This document shows positions 12,001 through 22,280 of a DNA stretch of 64,000 nt, piece by piece. The stretch comes from Tubulanus polymorphus (lineage: Eukaryota; Nemertea; Palaeonemertea; Tubulaniformes; Tubulanidae). Numbering within the stretch: the stretch's first letter is position 1; each line of letters opens with the position of its first letter. Location of the stretch: assembly GCF_964204645.1 (NCBI RefSeq), contig NC_134028.1:18510153-18574152 (forward strand). The letters are read 5' to 3'. A program made the position numbers and the translations under genes. Below the pieces are notes generated by a model. The model made no database searches. It saw only the letters and a program-made list of their open reading frames with translations, and was not told the DNA's origin.

Positions 12001-13680
12001 AAGTGCATTTTCTAAAATGTGTTCAATAACACAAAATTGAATTGGATTTGATGTTTCTGGTCAATAAAGTAAAATTGAATTTGATTTTTGCTTTTTTTGC
12101 AGAAAAAAATCTGATTGAATTTGCAGTTTGAGCACATAACTAATTAGCATATCAAGGTCATCCATCCAATTTGAGAAAAAGGTTTTTTTCCCAGACTTAG
12201 CACAATTGTCAATGATATTTTCTGTATCGACCATGAAATACAATTTTAAATCTTAAAACAAAACCCAAAAATATAACAGTAGACGATACCGCGGGTTCAC
12301 GTGAACACCTGCTGATCCCTGGGGCTTAGCCAATCATAAGGGAGGCTTTGCTTTCTGATTTGCTCTTTAAAACAGATTTTAAAAACAGGTCTTTTGCGTT
12401 CAGATTTTCGCACAAAGGCGCATATAAATTTAAGCAAAGCCCTTTTTCAAAAAATTCAGCTTCATAGAATTTGAAGAATGGATAATGCTTTCATGAATGA
12501 TTTCTATGAATATATGCTCAGTTGCACAGTCAAAGGCTCTGGAAACCATGTGATTTAAATTCACTATATTTCATTAGTGCGGGCCTAAAAATGGGTAAAA
12601 AGTGCATATTTTGGTGAATGACAATGGCTACCAGTCAGCCATGGTAGAAACATGTGTAAACCAAATATGAAGAAATTACATTTAAGCGTTTTTAAAACTT
12701 CCAAAAAAACTGGAGGTCATCTACAGACAAACGGATGGATAGGTACAAAATTAACTGTGCATAAGGAAATTCTTGGCAATAGGTGAATTAGGCAGTATCA
12801 AGGATGGTGGTACAACGAACATTGACTATATATTTCCTCTCATAAACTGAAAGTTGACAAAATAAGTTTAAACCTGAAACCTGTTGACATTCTAGGGGAA
12901 GAAGGTCACTTACTGTATCTGTTCTGAATTAATGGGAATTATTCGTGAGCTTGTATTGAATGTTGACTTGTATGTGGATAAGTGCAAGATAAACATGAAA
13001 ACAGAGCTGCCTTTTATCTTTTGCTGAACACATGTCCAAATTTACCAGTATTTTCAAAAATATTACAGTAGTCCTAAATTTTCAAACCAGAAAACATTTT
13101 CAAAATAATTATCGAGGTCTTATGTATTAGGGTTACGTTGAACAAACTCATTGTTTCCCCGGCTTATGACACCGTACTAGTACAGATGGTACACTAATAC
13201 AGTGTCATATTGAGTTTTAATTCGAGTTGACAAGAGTGATTCTGAGATTTTCCAGGGCAAATGCTATCAAAATTGTACTTTCCGTGATATTTTAACAGGA
13301 AGAAATTGAAGTGTATATATAACACCTTAGATCTGTCTGACCAAAAAAAAATACTCTAATTAACTGTCAATTAGTCATTTATCCTTCACTTGCGTGCATA
13401 TAGTTCACATATAACCCGCGGTGGAGCTATTTATGAAGCACGTGTGGCTACTAGCATAGCCTATGTATAATCGATCAAATAAACATCATTTTTTTCACTG
13501 TACATAGCGCTAATACGTTTACCATGTCATATCCAACAGTAGCAACAGTATACAATTGTAAGAGTTCAAAATCCAAAGACAATTCTTAAATGATCATATA
13601 CCCTATGAAATGGTACGGTAACCACACTCAAACATGGTGAACAGATGATAAGATAAAAACCAACTATTTGAAAATTAAAA
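9060..13680. other. Long stretch without a recognised gene
   Basis: About 4.6 kb of AT-rich sequence with only short, unsupported open frames. At 12590-12750 there is a decayed match to the repeat at 58470-58660 (shared text such as gccagtc-ggccat, catgtgtaa-ccaaatat, and the tail with acggatggat). Otherwise nothing identifiable. Confidence 0.5.
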
Positions 13681-13689
13681 GAAATCTAA

Positions 13690-14190
13690 AATCGAGAATT
13701 TATTTATTGAAACAATCTAAAAATATAGGAACACGATGTTTCGATCATACACTAGAGATCATCGTACGGTGTCAGATATTGATTAAAAACAGGGGTATAC
13801 ATACAGAGGAGAACAGGTTAATTGAGTAAATTGGTGAGTGAGTAACTAATTGGTGTTTGGCAAAGCATGAAGTAATATACTTAGAAAGAAGGGAATTGTG
13901 AGGAGAAAAGCCATTATCTAAATTGGTACTAATATCGAGTGACGAGTAATTAGGGCAGACTCAACTATGTGGCGTTTAGTGTAATTGCTCGAAGTATAGA
14001 TAATTTCGGCTTTATCAAAATTACAACAATGACCAGTGTTCCAAACGTGATTGGCTACGCCACTAGCCGGTTTTTGATTTATTATATCCTTTTTGTGTTC
14101 CGAAATTCTAGTTTTTAAATCACGACCAGTTTCTCCAAAGTACATTTTATCACAGCCAAAACAAGGAATGTTGTAAACACTGAAAATGAG
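13690..14190 (-). pseudogene. Penelope-like element 3' fragment with GIY-YIG nuclease
   Basis: The minus strand encodes FSVYNIPCFGCDKMYFGETGR, a C-x2-C-like lead followed by the GIY-YIG type core (VYNIPC ... MYFGETGR), then LKTRISEHKKDI and HVWNTGH, and ends at about 13918. This is the C-terminal endonuclease of Penelope-like retroelements, which in full copies follows the reverse transcriptase. The RT is absent, so the copy is 5'-truncated. Downstream (13690-13900) the sequence reads through the usual PLE 3' region including the ACGATGATCTC and GAAACATCGTG text and an AATAAA. The 5' break lies close to the piggyBac insertion that begins at 14245. Confidence 0.8.
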
Positions 14191-14244
14191 CCACCAGCTT
14201 ACATTATGCGGACACTCACCAGTAAAAAAAAAACACAGTTTTAA

Positions 14245-15236
14245 CCCTTACAATACCGTATGGCATACGGTACAAATTGGCAAGCTAGCATAACCGTACC
14301 CTATGATACGGTATCACTTAACCCTTCTTCTAGAAGGGTATATCTATCAGTATCAGCCGGTGCTGCCATCTGCATAAAATCCAAGATGGCAACAGCCAGG
14401 AAAAAACAATTTGGCTGGATGAAACGGTTCAGCAGCTCGTATATGATGCTGACAGTGATGCTGGTGACTTGGAATTTGGAAGTGAACAAATTGAGAGTGA
14501 CAACGAATATGACAGCAGCAGTTCAGATGATGAGACTTAGTCAGAAAATAGGTTTATAGTGCCGGCAATGATTTTGATGATGAAAATGAGATCAGATAAT
14601 TTTTTTTAGACCCTGTTGATAGGTTTGTCATGGCAACGGACACCAATAACAATAATGAAGAACAAGAAACTGTCCATCCTCAAGGTCACTTATATCCAAT
14701 AATTTGTCTTATATGTAAGCCCAATGGTTATCAACACCATGGTATACAATGTATCAGTGTCAAATACATAGGTAACAATTTTCTGAGGCCTGAAATTATA
14801 CCCCAATGAAACCCCTTACATCCGTCCTTCCGACATATCGGTGGAGAAGCTGGTAAATGAGTGGAAAAATAAATTTTTTAGTTGTTCTATTGCTTTGAAA
14901 TTTTTACTACATTAAGTAAGGATATATGGCATACAATTTCAGTTGGAATTGAATAGATCAGTGCATTTTGCTGGGATACAGAGCAGCTTATCTGAAACTT
15001 TTTCGTGAATTTTTTTCATGGCGGCCATCTTGGAGTATGTGACCTTGACCTCAAGTTCACTTATATCAAAATTATTTATGTCTACATTGTTGGCCCATAA
15101 GTTATCAACAACATGCTATATATATTTTCTGTGTCAGATACCTTGGTAACTATTCTATGAAGTTTCAAATATACCCCTTTAAACCCCTAAATTCCCTCTG
15201 GTACAGCAGCAGAGACACTATGTGGTATTGAAAGGG
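14245..15236 (+). mobile_element. Internally deleted piggyBac element
   Basis: Left end TTAA (14241-14244) followed by CCCTTACAATACC; right end GGTATTGAAAGGG followed by TAAA, so the termini are inverted (CCCTTnCAATACC) and the target duplication is TTAA with one change on the right. From 14386 the start of a piggyBac-type transposase is seen: MATARKKQ, then in another frame an acidic stretch LDETVQQLVYDADSDAGD... ending in DSSSSDDET with a stop. Everything downstream (catalytic DDD core, Cys-rich tail) is missing and replaced by non-coding sequence with two related subrepeats (about 14700-14810 and 15085-15190). Non-autonomous. Confidence 0.75.
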
Positions 15237-15301
15237 TAAATAACTGGAAACCAAACGATTTAACAGCAGCCACTGGTGTATGTATTAAGGTAATCAGCTG
15301 G

Positions 15302-15720
15302 TTGTTATACACCGATAGATTAACTCTATCAATACAACGTAATAAAGCTAAAGCGAAAAGAGCTAGAGAAAATGAATTGGCTCGAGAACGAAATAGGAAA
15401 ATGCGTGAAAGACGCAAAAGTGAAAAAAATGAAACAACAGTAAAAAAACTAAGAATAGTTTTGAATCAAACACCTCAAAAGAAAACATCTGTAAAAAATA
15501 ATGCTGCAACAAGAAACAAAGTAAATGAGCAACGTGAATACTGGTGTCAAAAGAAACGCGAGGCGCGTGCCAGATGGTCAGCGCAGAAATTGCGACGCGT
15601 GCGCGAAAAAGATCATAATAGAAAACAAACAAAAAAGGAACAAAATAAATCAAAAAGTGGAAATGATGAGGCCTGTGCTCCGATAGACAAAAGTCCTTTT
15701 ACTGGAAAACAGCAATTTAA
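15302..15720 (+). pseudogene. Basic coiled-coil ORF, 5' part (interrupted by Kolobok)
   Basis: An open frame rich in Lys, Arg and Glu (for example RERNRKMRERRKSEKNE, and YWCQKKREARARW) runs up to the TTAA at 15717-15720. The true start is not visible; the frame is already open near 15302, where the codon is TTG. After the Kolobok element the same frame resumes at 20771. It resembles N-terminal basic regions of invertebrate transposon-associated proteins that end in an LPxSPRK motif. Function unknown; probably a component of another mobile element. Confidence 0.6.
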
Positions 15721-15734
15721 AGGACTACTGAACA
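15721..15734 (+). repeat. Kolobok left terminal inverted repeat
   Basis: AGGACTACTGAACA, directly after the TTAA target site. The reverse complement is at 20753-20766. Similarity stops after 14 bases. Confidence 0.92.
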
Positions 15735-15903
15735 ATTTTGTTTTTTCCCTTGAATCAATCCAGTAAGATGTAATAAATGATAATCTAATGACCTTAGGTA
15801 TATTTGTTTTCATTTCGAATACTTTTAAGAGGTTTTTTCTTGCTACGGCAAACCAAAATATACGTAGTCGCGATGCTCAGCAATCTCGGGTAATCCCCTG
15901 TGG

Positions 15904-15919
15904 TGACGTCAGCGCGAGA
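15904..15919 (+). promoter_or_regulatory. CRE-like motif upstream of transposase
   Basis: TGACGTCAGCGCGAGA lies about 100 bases before the transposase ATG. TGACGTCA is the full CREB/ATF consensus. The inner 14 bases occur inverted at 20564-20577 in front of the second gene. It may serve as shared promoter or as subterminal transposase-binding repeat. Confidence 0.55.
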
Positions 15920-16014
15920 CGTTGAGAACCCGGAAGTATTATCAGCCTCGTTCAGATTGCGATAACAACAGGAGATAAAGTGATTATAAAAAGATTTTAA
16001 AACGATTTTAAACT

Positions 16015-19000
16015 ATGCCACGGCGTTGTGTGTACTACAATTGTAGTACACAAGATTCCTTGTTATACAAATGGCCGCGTGATCCAAATATTGCTAGAGT
16101 ATGGACTGCTTTTGTGAGTACAAAGCGAGCACAATGGAAGCCTTCGTCATCAAGTGTGCTCTGTAGAAAACATTTCACAACGGAGGCCTTCGACAATTAC
16201 ATGGAGTACAATGCTGGTTTTGCTAATAGGTTTGTATATTAAAAACATCAATCCCATAAAATAAACTGATACCTTGATTCTACAGTTTTTGAAACAAATC
16301 ATATTTAATTCTTCACTTTCGAGTGACCTGGGCCTAAGTGTGTCATGTATAATCAGGCGACTTGTAATTAGTTTGGAAACAACTGACTATTATGATGCAT
16401 TTTTCACTTCAGTCTTCGATTAAAGAAAGATTCTGTACCAACTTTGCATCTCAATGATTCTGTTGTGTCGAATTCTGTTGACTCGCCTCAGAAAGCAGAT
16501 TTTTTGAGTCCGCAGATGCAGAAAGGACGTTCAGCTTTTGAAAAGAGACGGAGGCTAGCGATGGTCAATGATGCGACTCAACCAAGTGTAGCTGAACCAG
16601 AGCTTCAAAGTATTGACTTTGAAATTGATGGTGATGGCGATCTCGATAAGATGTGGGAAACTGTAGCTGTTCAAACTGAACCTATCACATCTAGTAAAGG
16701 TAATTACATCCATTCGAAATCATGAATAAGATAGTTGCCTACCTACTTTTAATTTCATATTTCATTTGTTGATTATAGAAATTGAATTAGATTTGATCAG
16801 TATTATTCAAAAATATACTTTTAATTTCATATTTCATTTGTTGATTATAGAAATTGAATTGAATTTAATCATTATTATTTAAAAATATTTTTTCAGCAAT
16901 CCAAACTCTCAAATGGAAACCTAAGTACTTTTGTCAACGTCGACATTTCCCAAAATATTCAAAACCGAAAATCAAAAGCTACAAAATCAGACGCACCTCA
17001 CGTGGGGTTCAATGTTCCCTTCTATCCCCAAAGACAAGACCCAAGAAGCGATACAGAAAGGCTAGTCAGAGCAGTGTCTCATCAAACAAGACAGATTCTG
17101 ATGAAGAATATCGTCCAGAGTGCGACACGGAGACTGAATCGGATGATGAATTTCAAGAAGAAAGTTTGAAATTTGAAGAAATGAAGTAAGATGATCATTA
17201 CATGTAGCCTACCCTCAAGTTAGATATCATGACATAGAAATTTGTATTTGATTTTGTCGAGAGATCAATACTAAGATCTGTGAAATTATAGAAGTATTTT
17301 TACTTGCAGGAATGAAGATGACGTTGATTTTCAGGATCAGACCAAGTTTATTGTTTATCAGTCTGCTCTGCTGATACTATTTCAATTCTGCAGTATCTGC
17401 AAGGGTGAAAATCTTGTCTCGAAGAGTGTGTCTTCTACCTGTCTGACAGTTAGAACCCAGTGTAAGCTGTGTAACCACAGGACCACATGGAAAAGTGAGC
17501 CATCCATCAAGGGTATTCCCGTTACCAGTATATTATTGAGTGTTGGAATACTACTGACAGGAAGCCTAACAGCAAAGGTGATCAGGTTGTTTAAGTAAGT
17601 TGAAACCAATGCTTGTCATCAAATTGTGCCTTAATTTTCATCGACTTTTTAAAAATACATTTCAATATATAATTTCAAACATTCATTGTCAATCCAGCTT
17701 CATAAAAATTCAGTGCCTTTCAACGCGAACAGTGTATAACCATCATTCGAAATACATCCATGCAGCTATACGACAAGTTTGGGAAAGGAAACGCGAGACT
17801 ATGCTTGATAGTCTCAAATCATCTCCACTGTTGATAGGAGGAGATGGACGCTGTGACTCACCTGGCCACTCGGCAAAGTACTGCTCATACTCGATAATGA
17901 ATCTGGAGACCAATAAAATAATAACTTCTGAGTTAGTCCAAGTAAGTATGCCTTGCAGTTATTCAGGGTTTATGAATGTGGATTCGTTTTTTAGGTATTC
18001 TGTTTTTTTAATGTATAATTCAGTCAAATGAAGTGACATCATCAAATGCGATGGAACTAGAAGGCTTAAAAAGATGCGCAGAAAAACTGAAGAAATTCAA
18101 AATCACAGCTCTCGTAACTGATATGCATTTGTCCGTTAGAAAATGGGCACGCGACACTTGGAAAATTCCACATTACTATGATACTTGGCATTGTGTCAAA
18201 GGTGCGTAAGTAACACAATTTTGTAAATGGTTTCTTAAGGCTTGTTCACAAAGATCTACGTTTTGTTTATCATTTTATCTGTCAAGCGGTCACAAGAAAA
18301 CTTGAACGCCTAGGAAAGCAAAAAGACATGGAGGTTATCAAAGAGTGGATACCCAATATCAAAGTCCATTTGTACTGGTGTGCCCAATCCTCAGAATCAG
18401 GAGACCACGAGACAATAAAACAGAAATGGCTGACATGCATACAGCATGTTCAAAATAATCATGAGAACTGTCTCCACGCATCATATTCTAAAAAAAAGAA
18501 ATGGTTAATTCCAGGTATATTTTTCTATTCTCTATTTAATAGCTACCCGGTTAGATAATTAAGTGTAAATAATTGTTTTCATTTTGATTTATTGATCTTT
18601 AAATTTTTTAGGATCCAATGTTGCATCTGAATTTGAGAATCTTGCAACTAACACGCGGACAGTTAATCAGATATCCAATATGTCTAGCTATGGACAAACC
18701 AGCAGTATTGAATGCTTTCATAACATCTTAAATCATTTTGCCCCTAAGATGATACATTTCTCTTACGTCGGAATGCTCAGTAGGTATGTAAATACATGTA
18801 CAAATATGAATTTACAAAATCACATCATTGTTCTACCTGGTACATTATCATTCTATCTTCATTTCAAATTCCATTAGGATCTGTATAGCAATACTTCACT
18901 ATAACGAAAATTCTGAACGAATTCAAGCTGAAACGAAGACTGGTAATCAGCGATGGCAGGTGCACTATCCAAAGTATAAAGATGGTCACGTTTTAAGAAA

Positions 19001-19397
19001 AATTCTGACAAAAACCACTCATGGTAGGCTGAACCTAACAAAGTGTGATATTATTTACTAAAAATTACTCGGCTTCATTAAAAAAAATTTTTTTTCAGAT
19101 TACGTCAAGTTATGCTTTGCAGAAGTTTTTAACAACATAAAGAGACGCCCGCATGATTCCTCTAAAATAAATGTACCAGCCACATTGATCGCGGATCGCA
19201 AAAGGGTAGTTAAGGATGAAGCGGTAATCTACCATACATCAAGATTCAAGAAGGTTACCGAAAAGGTCAAAGGAAAATCAAAATCAACTGTCCTCGCTAC
19301 TCAACCTAAAAAGCGATTTCGAAAACTGACTGTCAACACCGAATCTATTGATGAAGTGATTCGCGAGGTTCTGGAAAGTGACTTGGTTGACAATTAA
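16015..19397 (+). CDS. Kolobok THAP-DDE transposase, ten exons, intact
   Basis: Exons: 16015-16229, 16413-16699, 16897-17185, 17310-17594, 17698-17941, 18024-18201, 18287-18514, 18612-18783, 18878-19023, 19099-19397. All introns are GT-AG and 80-200 bases long, all phases agree, and the sum is 2343 nt (780 residues plus stop) without an internal stop. Residues 1-80 form a THAP zinc domain (C5, C10, C50, H53; W30; closing motif SVPTLHL). A Cys4 zinc-ribbon-like segment (C291, C294, C315, C318) precedes the catalytic core. Probable catalytic acids: D408 in GGDGRCDSPG, D473 in TALVTDMH, E609 in SSIECFH. The C-terminus is basic (KKRFRKL). The product should bind terminal sequences in the nucleus and cut at TTAA. 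Catalytic residue assignment is inferred from position in family motifs. Confidence 0.9.
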
Positions 19398-19568
19398 TAA
19401 CCACTTGACTATTTACTGCTGTTATAGCTATCATTGTAGTTATTTGAATTCCTTGTTACTCGGCTCAAGATGACATGATTGACAACTTTTTTAATGCAAA
19501 ATATATACAAATCATTTATTCTTGTAAATTAATAAAATATTTTATACATTGCAACTAAAAATTGCGTT
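19398..19568. terminator. Convergent 3' region with polyadenylation signals
   Basis: AT-rich spacer between the two stop codons. Plus strand AATAAA lies at about 19531 (in taataaaat) for the transposase; TTTATT at about 19514 is AATAAA on the minus strand for the second gene. The transcripts' 3' ends may overlap. Confidence 0.6.
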
Positions 19569-20544
19569 TTAGTTTTCTAATGGAGGTAGACGGAATCCTC
19601 TGAATTGCTGATCCTCTTCGAGAACATCTTCTTTTGGGAAATGTGCCCTGATGCATGACACGATACATGCAGGCAATATAACTCTATTGTTTTTGCCGCA
19701 GAATCCCCAGCACCATCGAACACACTGTCTATATGCAATGTGCCTATATTTGTCTGGTAAAGGTCCCTCAAACGCTTTACGGCCATACTGCGAACGAAAC
19801 CCATACCACGCTGTTTCCAGCACCGAAACATCCAAACACACTGACTGAAATGATGGCGTATCAGTCATGCAAGTGAAATGGTCGTCTCCTGGTCTTGCAT
19901 TGAGCTGGTCTAATTTATTTTTGACCTCGGGAACCTCATGGCAGCAGATACACTCTGGCTCAGTGTCCAATATCTGGCAATGAGAGCAATGACACCTAGG
20001 AAAGAGAAAATGATTTTGAATTACCACGTTCAGTCTGCAAATTGAAAGTTAAACATCCCTAGAAACTAGCTAACACAAAGATGTATGCTACGCCTCGCTC
20101 GAGTAACGTACTACAACAACTATTGTTGAGTTCGATGACAATAACATAGGCCTATTGTGAGCAGTGAGTAATAGGCCTACCACGTTGTAATAAAAGTGTA
20201 TGGTTAGTTAGACAATACTTTTTCTTAGGAATGCCGTGAATAAAATATTTGACCTTATTATGAATAATTTTTTTTAAACAATAGTTATTCATTACCATTC
20301 ATAGGCGATCCACGTCTAATCTATTCAGTCTATCCGGCCTGTCATCAGGTCGGTCGCCCTCTTCCGAGTCGGATGCATCTGGCTCATATAAATATGGATC
20401 TAGAATTGGTTCTGCCACGTTTACAGTCTCCACAGATAATTCACTGCCCGACTCACTGTCTTCCCTTTCAATATAATTATTATCTGACGAAGAATCTTCT
20501 GAACTTTCATCACTGTTGCTTATGTTGTTAATTGTATCCGCCAT
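19569..20544 (-). CDS. P2X7 C-terminal (ballast)-like zinc protein in Kolobok
   Basis: Exon 2 (19995 down to 19569) encodes a Cys/His-rich domain: CHCSHC, CICCHEV, then CLDVSVLETAWYGF, YRHIAYRQCVRWCWGF and RVILPACIVSCIRAHFP, the pattern of the intracellular C-terminal domain of P2X purinoceptor 7, which binds zinc. No channel domain or membrane segment is present. Exon 1 (20544 down to about 20292) starts at a true ATG and is Ser/Asp/Glu-rich with EPILDPYLYEPDASDSEE. The acceptor at 19996 (tttcctag) is clear and needs a phase-2 donor; the best donor, ATG|GTAATG at 20291-20296, is preceded in frame by a TGA and is one base out of phase. If that donor is used, the joined codon would be Trp, giving the usual W-C-x-C start. 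So either exon 1 has a one-base indel or a small exon is missed. The role in transposition is unknown. Confidence 0.75.
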
Positions 20545-20563
20545 GTTTTTTTACAAAGTAACT

Positions 20564-20577
20564 TCTCGCGCTGACGT
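20564..20577 (-). promoter_or_regulatory. Inverted copy of CRE-like motif upstream of the P2X7-like gene
   Basis: TCTCGCGCTGACGT is the exact reverse complement of 15906-15919. It begins 20 bases upstream of the ATG of the minus-strand gene. An E-box-like CACGTG follows at about 20583. Confidence 0.55.
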
Positions 20578-20752
20578 TTACTCACGTGACCTGCTCATTA
20601 CACGTGGTCAGAGTAAACAAAACAGCGGAGATCTTACAAAAGTTAATTTTTTTGGTTAAAAAAACTTCATGTAAATATTTTTAGGAGTCAATATGGAATA
20701 TGTGTTACTTGATCAACAGTATAGTGGAAAAATACGATGCATATTGGAATAG

Positions 20753-20766
20753 TGTTCAGTAGTCCT
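20753..20766 (-). repeat. Kolobok right terminal inverted repeat
   Basis: Reverse complement of the left end, abutting TTAA at 20767-20770. Confidence 0.92.
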
Positions 20767-20770
20767 TTAA

Positions 20771-20909
20771 TGATGCCACTTCAAGGGCAAAAAAGAATTT
20801 ACCTAAGTCCCCCCGGAAATATGCAGCGGTTGTAGAATGAATTATTCAAAACGCGAGCCCCCGAAAAAAAGGTGCATTGGGTGACCCACTATCTTGCGAA
20901 CTTCAGTAA
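20771..20909 (+). pseudogene. Basic ORF, 3' part (continuation after Kolobok)
   Basis: Joined across a single TTAA, the frame of 15302-15720 continues without shift: AKKNLPKSPRKYAAVVE, then a TGA at 20838-20840, then IIQNASPRKKGALGD and a stop at 20907. The LPKSPRK...VV and ASPRKKGAL motifs continue the family pattern, so the TGA is probably an Arg-codon loss (CGA to TGA) and the gene was already, or has become, a pseudogene. Confidence 0.65.
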
Positions 20910-20939
20910 AAAAAATAGGTTTTTAACAGTAACAGTATT

Positions 20940-21729
20940 TTTAGTACCCACTATCAGGAGAGCACAGATAGTGCAGCGTGTGTATATACGTGAATAAACG
21001 GTGTATATATACACTTAGTCCTGCACTGAGTGTGTATGTATGTACGTTAGATATATAGATTACATACCAGCTGATTTAGTCCGCGGATTTTAATGTGAAC
21101 GCGCTGTCACGCGAAGAGTATCAATATACAGCAAAAACATCGGCAAACACTAATTACAGCAATAAAATTAAATAAATTAAGTGAGTCACAACTGAGTTGA
21201 ACCAATTAACGCTCACTTCAACAAAATCAATGCCAACCGTTTGTCCAAAAACGGCGTTGTTGCCGCCGGCTCGGCTGGCGCCATTGTCTTTTACTTTTTC
21301 TATGAAAGAATTTATTTTGTAGTCAAAATAAGACAATGACAGGACAAAGCCAAGCTAGGACTTTAGAAATTGCCATACATACCCAGTTCGAGATACTAAA
21401 TTAGATAGCCGACTCCATAATAATCCTCACACACGAAAAAACTATAAGCGAACTAAGCACGGCATACCAAGAATTTCCCGTATTCACGTCGGAAACACAA
21501 ATATAGGTCAACACAAGTAACTTATTGAAAGCGAAGAATTTTCGATGTTTTTTGCGTTTTTCTCAAAAAATATTGCATCATCCGTTCGAAGCTTACCGGC
21601 GTGACCTCCGCGTATCAATTCTTCTTGCTTCATGATAAAAGACAACCCAGTAAGTATTCCACTAAATTTTGTGCCGCAATCTCTTAGCAGACTGCCAACC
21701 AACAGCCATAACATACGTTAACCAAAAAC
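20940..21729. repeat. Copy of the 34184-35964 TIR element (5'-truncated)
   Basis: From acagtatttttagtac (about 20925) to gttaacca (21725) this sequence aligns with 35118-35964, sharing for example gattacataccagctgattta, gcaaaaacatcggcaaacac and ccaaccaacagccataac. It ends at the same right terminus. The left third of the element is absent here. Short open frames in it are not conserved between the copies. Confidence 0.75.
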
Positions 21730-22280
21730 TAGTGATCCAGGGACACCATTCCCACTTAGAAAGTGGTTTAAATGATCAACAATCTAACAATTTTGATATT
21801 CAATGCCCCTGGTGACCATATAATAACCAATTACCTTGAAACTGACCACAATCATAGAACTTGTCATGAGCAACTTTGCAATTGATTGAGGTAATAAAAA
21901 TATGCATAGGTAATAATATAATTTCGAAAAACTAAGTTATTGTATAAATCAACACCCCCTGGTGGCCGTATAGAATAACCAATGACGTTGAAACTCACAA
22001 TAATCATAGAACATGTTATGAGCTACAACTTCGCAACCGAATGTGGTAAGAGAATAAGCAAAGGTAACAATATAATATAGAAATACTTAGTACTAAGTTC
22101 TTGTATTATTCAATGCCCTCTGGTCACCATATGCAAAAACTAATGACCTTCAAACTCACCACAATTATAGAACATATTATGAGCAAGATATTTGCAATGA
22201 TTGAGGTATAAAATATGCATGAGTACCAATATGAATAGACAAATTGTATATTATTCAATATTTAACTCCCCTGGTGGCAA
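21730..22280 (+). repeat. Repeat with three 150-160-bp tandem units
   Basis: Begins with ctagtgatccagggacacc, followed by three diverged tandem units each starting near ccctggtgaccatat and containing ctcaccacaatcatagaac and aatatgcat. The same leader and unit, four copies, form the core of the nested repeat at 57468-58720. This copy lacks the right end seen there. Confidence 0.8.

Larger units (their letters stand above)
15721..20766 (+). mobile_element. Complete Kolobok DNA transposon with two convergent genes
   Basis: The element is bounded by TTAA at 15717-15720 and 20767-20770 and by a perfect 14-bp inverted repeat AGGACTACTGAACA. TTAA duplications plus a THAP-DDE transposase are the hallmarks of the Kolobok superfamily. 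It is 5046 bp long. On the plus strand it carries a ten-exon transposase (16015-19397); on the minus strand a two-exon gene for a P2X7-C-terminal-like zinc protein (19569-20544). The genes converge on a short AT-rich spacer (19398-19568) that contains AATAAA on both strands. The target ORF is restored when the element is removed, so both ends are certain. Confidence 0.92.

Noticed and set aside
15302-15304. Start codon of the basic ORF at 15302
   Set aside because: The codon is TTG. The frame is merely open here; no supported initiation site is visible, so I treat the 5' end as unknown.
15363-15813. Hydrophobic Phe/Leu-rich minus-strand frames
   Set aside because: Antisense of the Lys/Arg-rich basic ORF; the composition explains the apparent membrane-like character.
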